A DNA stretch of 64,000 bases. Source: CAVUXJ01 sp963814975 (GTDB taxonomy: Bacteria > Acidobacteriota > Vicinamibacteria > Vicinamibacterales > CAVVIG01). A program made the position numbers and the translations under genes. The stretch covers positions 198,762 through 262,761 of the forward strand of contig CAWFFB010000030.1 in assembly GCA_963814975.1 (NCBI GenBank), read 5' to 3'. This document shows, piece after piece, positions 63,055 through 64,000 of this stretch. Within the stretch, counting starts at the first letter, position 1, and each line of letters begins with the position of its first letter. The notes beneath the pieces were generated by a model. It saw only the letters and a program-made list of their open reading frames with translations. It was not told where the DNA came from and did no database searches.

Positions 63055-63553
63055 AGATGGTGGACCAGATTTGTCCCAGATGGAACCCACTGACGAGCTG
63101 GCTGCAAGAAATCGAGGATTTCAGAGCCGCCGCAAAGCGGTTCACTAAACGGGAATCCGCCTCTCGGAAAATCTTTGAATTTCCTCGCAATCCTTCCGTA
63201 TCTTTCACTTCTCCGATCGGGTGTTTTGGCTGGCGTTGGCTCTCGAGGCGCTGTTTTGCCGGCTCTCAGGGACAATCGTGGGGGACAGTCCGCCTGGCAC
63301 ACCGCCCTGTTCGCCAGCGACGTGGAAATCCTCTCTCGTAGACCAATAGCACGCAGGCGCGGCGCTTTGCTCCAGTGAGCGCGCCCAATGCCCCGGCCCC
63401 GACCGCAACGTGGAGGGCGGGTAGAATCAGCAGGTTCACAGCGAGCGCGGGGAGGGTGACTTCGGAGCGGCCCTTGAGCAACCTCTCGAGGCATTCTGGA
63501 GGCACTAAGCGCGATCGGACTGCCTGCATGGGTCGGAGCTGAAGGCGCGTTCT
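62975..63553. other. Non-coding stretch with MVDQ copy D
   Basis: About 580 bases between the broken monooxygenase and the PAS gene. It holds MVDQ copy D and open frames on the minus strand that lack family features. Composition is a little poorer in GC at 63130-63230. Confidence 0.45.
63056..63140 (+). repeat. MVDQ repeat, copy D
   Basis: Core GATGGTGGACCAGATTTGTC, then CCAGATGGAACCCACTG and CGAGCTGGCTGCA. In frame it reads MVDQICPRWNPLTSWLQEIE then DFRAAAKR. It lies where the monooxygenase gene breaks off. Confidence 0.8.
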
Positions 63554-64000
63554 ATGACCTACATCGTCGCCACCGTCCTGGGCGGGTTTGTGATTCTGGT
63601 CGCGGCGATTGCCGGACTACTGGTCCAGCGACGAGAGCTGCGCGAGAGCCTTGAGCAGTTTCGGCTCACCGCCAATCAGGCACCCGTACTGATTTGGACC
63701 GCCCGGCCGGACACGTCACTCGACTATCTGAACGGCTTCTGCGAGCAGTTGACGGGCCGGCCGCTCGAACAGTTGCGAGAGAACGGCTGGCTGGACTTTG
63801 TCCATCCCGAGGACGTCCAGAGGTGCCTTAACACGTACATGCCGGCGTTCGAAGCGCGGAAACCGTTCCTCCTGGAGTATCGACTGCGCCACGCCGACGG
63901 CGACTACCGATGGTTTCTCGCTGCGGGGGTTCCGAGGTACGGACGGGACGGCAGATTCACCGGCTACGTGGGATGCGACGTCGACATCACCGAACGGAAG
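63554..64000 (+). CDS. PAS-domain sensor protein, probably histidine kinase (3' end outside window)
   Basis: 149 codons, open to the window edge. One N-terminal membrane helix (YIVATVLGGFVILVAAIAGL), then a PAS fold: FRLTANQAPVLIWTARPDTS, LDYLNGFCEQLTGRPLEQLR, NGWLDFVHPEDVQRC, EYRLRHADGDYRWFLAAGVP and GYVGCDVDITERK, the PAC end. Proteins starting this way usually continue to further PAS and histidine kinase domains, but the output domain is not visible. GAAGG lies nine bases before the ATG. Confidence 0.85.
   Translation, partial: MTYIVATVLGGFVILVAAIAGLLVQRRELRESLEQFRLTANQAPVLIWTARPDTSLDYLNGFCEQLTGRPLEQLRENGWLDFVHPEDVQRCLNTYMPAFEARKPFLLEYRLRHADGDYRWFLAAGVPRYGRDGRFTGYVGCDVDITERK

Noticed and set aside
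62724..63494. 256-codon minus-strand frame at the end of the flavin oxidoreductase
   Set aside because: It crosses a known gene, a repeat and a gene fragment and has no family features.
1..64000. tRNA, rRNA or riboswitch genes
   Set aside because: I looked for conserved arms and motifs by eye and found none that I could support. A covariance-model search would be needed to exclude them.

Overview
The window is high-GC bacterial DNA with densely packed genes on both strands. The best fit is Acidobacteriota, probably a Vicinamibacteria-like lineage. The clues are fragments of carboxypeptidase-regulatory-type TonB receptors, a DUF3300-DUF2950 pair, PQQ/YncE/NHL propeller proteins, a short winged-helix protein family and an AI-2E transporter with a long C-terminal extension. 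This placement is inferred from gene content; there is no rRNA or tRNA gene I could recognise, and no CRISPR array.

Layout. 1-3959 holds an aldehyde dehydrogenase (cut by the window edge), a class III aminotransferase and a saccharopine-dehydrogenase-like protein, an overlapping set that would suit lysine or other omega-amino-acid catabolism. 3960-8163 has receptor debris, a small secreted protein and two convergent paralogous NHL propellers. 8164-15360 is a tight seven-gene operon: flavin monooxygenase, two periplasmic-binding-protein-fold proteins without signal peptides, an MFS permease, a creatininase-fold hydrolase, a fumarate-reductase-like flavoprotein and a minimal [2Fe-2S] protein. 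It looks like an uncharacterised catabolic pathway. 15386-25120 holds small and membrane proteins, including a multi-TM protein with a cytosolic Rossmann/TIR-like domain, a broken lantibiotic dehydratase, a GT-C-like membrane protein and a phosphoesterase/nucleotidyltransferase pair.

25980-47303 contains an outer-membrane barrel, a cytochrome c/Vgb-like pair, a TPR protein followed by a MITE, the glpD-glpK/glpF glycerol module, the DUF3300-DUF2950 pair, a YncE-like propeller, the dapC-dapD-dapE lysine/DAP genes and a HEAT-PQQ propeller. 47304-54364 is a mobile-element graveyard: a frameshifted IS110 with a hairpin over its ribosome-binding site, an IS3 split by an IS110 remnant plus an intact IS30, and pieces of MBL, DUF1206, AI-2E and DUF1552 genes. 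54511-58158 encodes an unusual kinase-like/PPP-phosphatase-like/HAD polypeptide, split by frameshifts. 58618-64000 has an AraC-type regulator divergent from an Ada-AlkA repair fusion, a flavin oxidoreductase, a truncated monooxygenase and the start of a PAS sensor protein.

Two dispersed repeat families, a MITE, several internally deleted genes and many gene ends show a genome undergoing insertion, deletion and decay. The main unexplained items are the 54511-58158 polypeptide, the four-copy MVDQ repeat, the 8164-15360 operon and the 15801/16559 divergent pair.
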